This document shows positions 41,893-41,922 of a DNA stretch of 41,922 nucleotides, one piece after another. The notes under the pieces are model-generated. The model did not search any database. It saw only the letters and a program-made list of their open reading frames with translations, and was not told the DNA's origin. Both the position numbers and the translations under genes were made by a program. Position 1 is the first letter of the stretch. The number at the start of each line of letters is the position of its first letter. Source of the stretch: Micromonospora lutea (lineage in GTDB: Bacteria; Actinomycetota; Actinomycetes; Mycobacteriales; Micromonosporaceae); the NCBI RefSeq assembly GCF_016863535.1, contig NZ_BOPB01000019.1, forward strand, positions 1 to 41,922. The letters are read 5' to 3'.

Positions 41893-41922
41893 GTGCGTGC
41901 CCCGGCTGGCCGGGGCACGCAC
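41893..41922. terminator. Perfect hairpin at the right edge
   Basis: GTGCGTGCCCCGG (41893-41905) and CCGGGGCACGCAC (41910-41922) pair over 13 bp with loop CTGG, 17 nt after the methyltransferase stop. The stem may continue beyond the window. Confidence 0.7.

Overview
The window is high-GC actinomycete DNA, most likely from a Micromonosporaceae-type genome. The main pointers are GTG/TTG starts, two DinB/maleylpyruvate-isomerase-like (mycothiol-dependent) enzymes, a bacterial Ku gene, ECF sigma factors with a SnoaL tail and several probable leaderless transcripts. Taxonomy is inferred from style only; there is no rRNA or tRNA.

Positions 1-21,196 are the right-hand part of a hybrid NRPS/PKS biosynthetic cluster. 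Ten co-directional genes run from the left edge to 20,434, nearly all joined by ATGA/GTGA stop-start overlaps: (1) a condensation domain fused to a TauD/SyrP-like oxygenase, open at the left edge; (2) an NRPS with a dead condensation domain, an adenylation domain whose pocket reads as Asn, and a carrier; (3) a KS-AT-KR(dead)-carrier PKS; (4) a serine-hydroxymethyltransferase-like PLP enzyme; (5) a C-A-T-C NRPS with no thioesterase; (6) homoserine dehydrogenase; (7) a VioC/AsnO-type amino-acid hydroxylase; (8) a stand-alone ACT protein; (9) a type II thioesterase; (10) a PiuC-like 2OG oxygenase. A convergent thioesterase with a Cys nucleophile (GHCGA) closes the cluster. The gene set suggests a small peptide-polyketide carrying oxygenated Asn-, homoserine- or serine-derived units. 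The product is not recognised.

Positions 21,281-32,440 are a degraded accessory zone. A few intact small genes (mycothiol-type enzyme, one-TM secreted-domain protein, DUF4288-like protein, SRPBCC protein, F420/NADP-type oxidoreductase with a divergent MarR regulator, second mycothiol-type enzyme) lie among gene relics. The relics include a primase/helicase fragment, a tyrosine integrase fragment, frameshifted hypotheticals, an oxidoreductase C-terminus, an SDR N-terminus and an IS5-type transposase. That transposase is interrupted by a 163-bp MITE-like palindromic element.

Positions 32,517-41,922 return to dense, apparently intact genes: M20 peptidase, YbdK/GCS2-type carboxylate-amine ligase, nitroreductase, flavin monooxygenase-like protein, carboxymuconolactone-decarboxylase/AhpD-like protein (apparently with an AUC start), Ku, an O-methyltransferase, an ECF sigma factor with SnoaL domain, and a second SAM methyltransferase followed by a strong terminator hairpin at the right edge.
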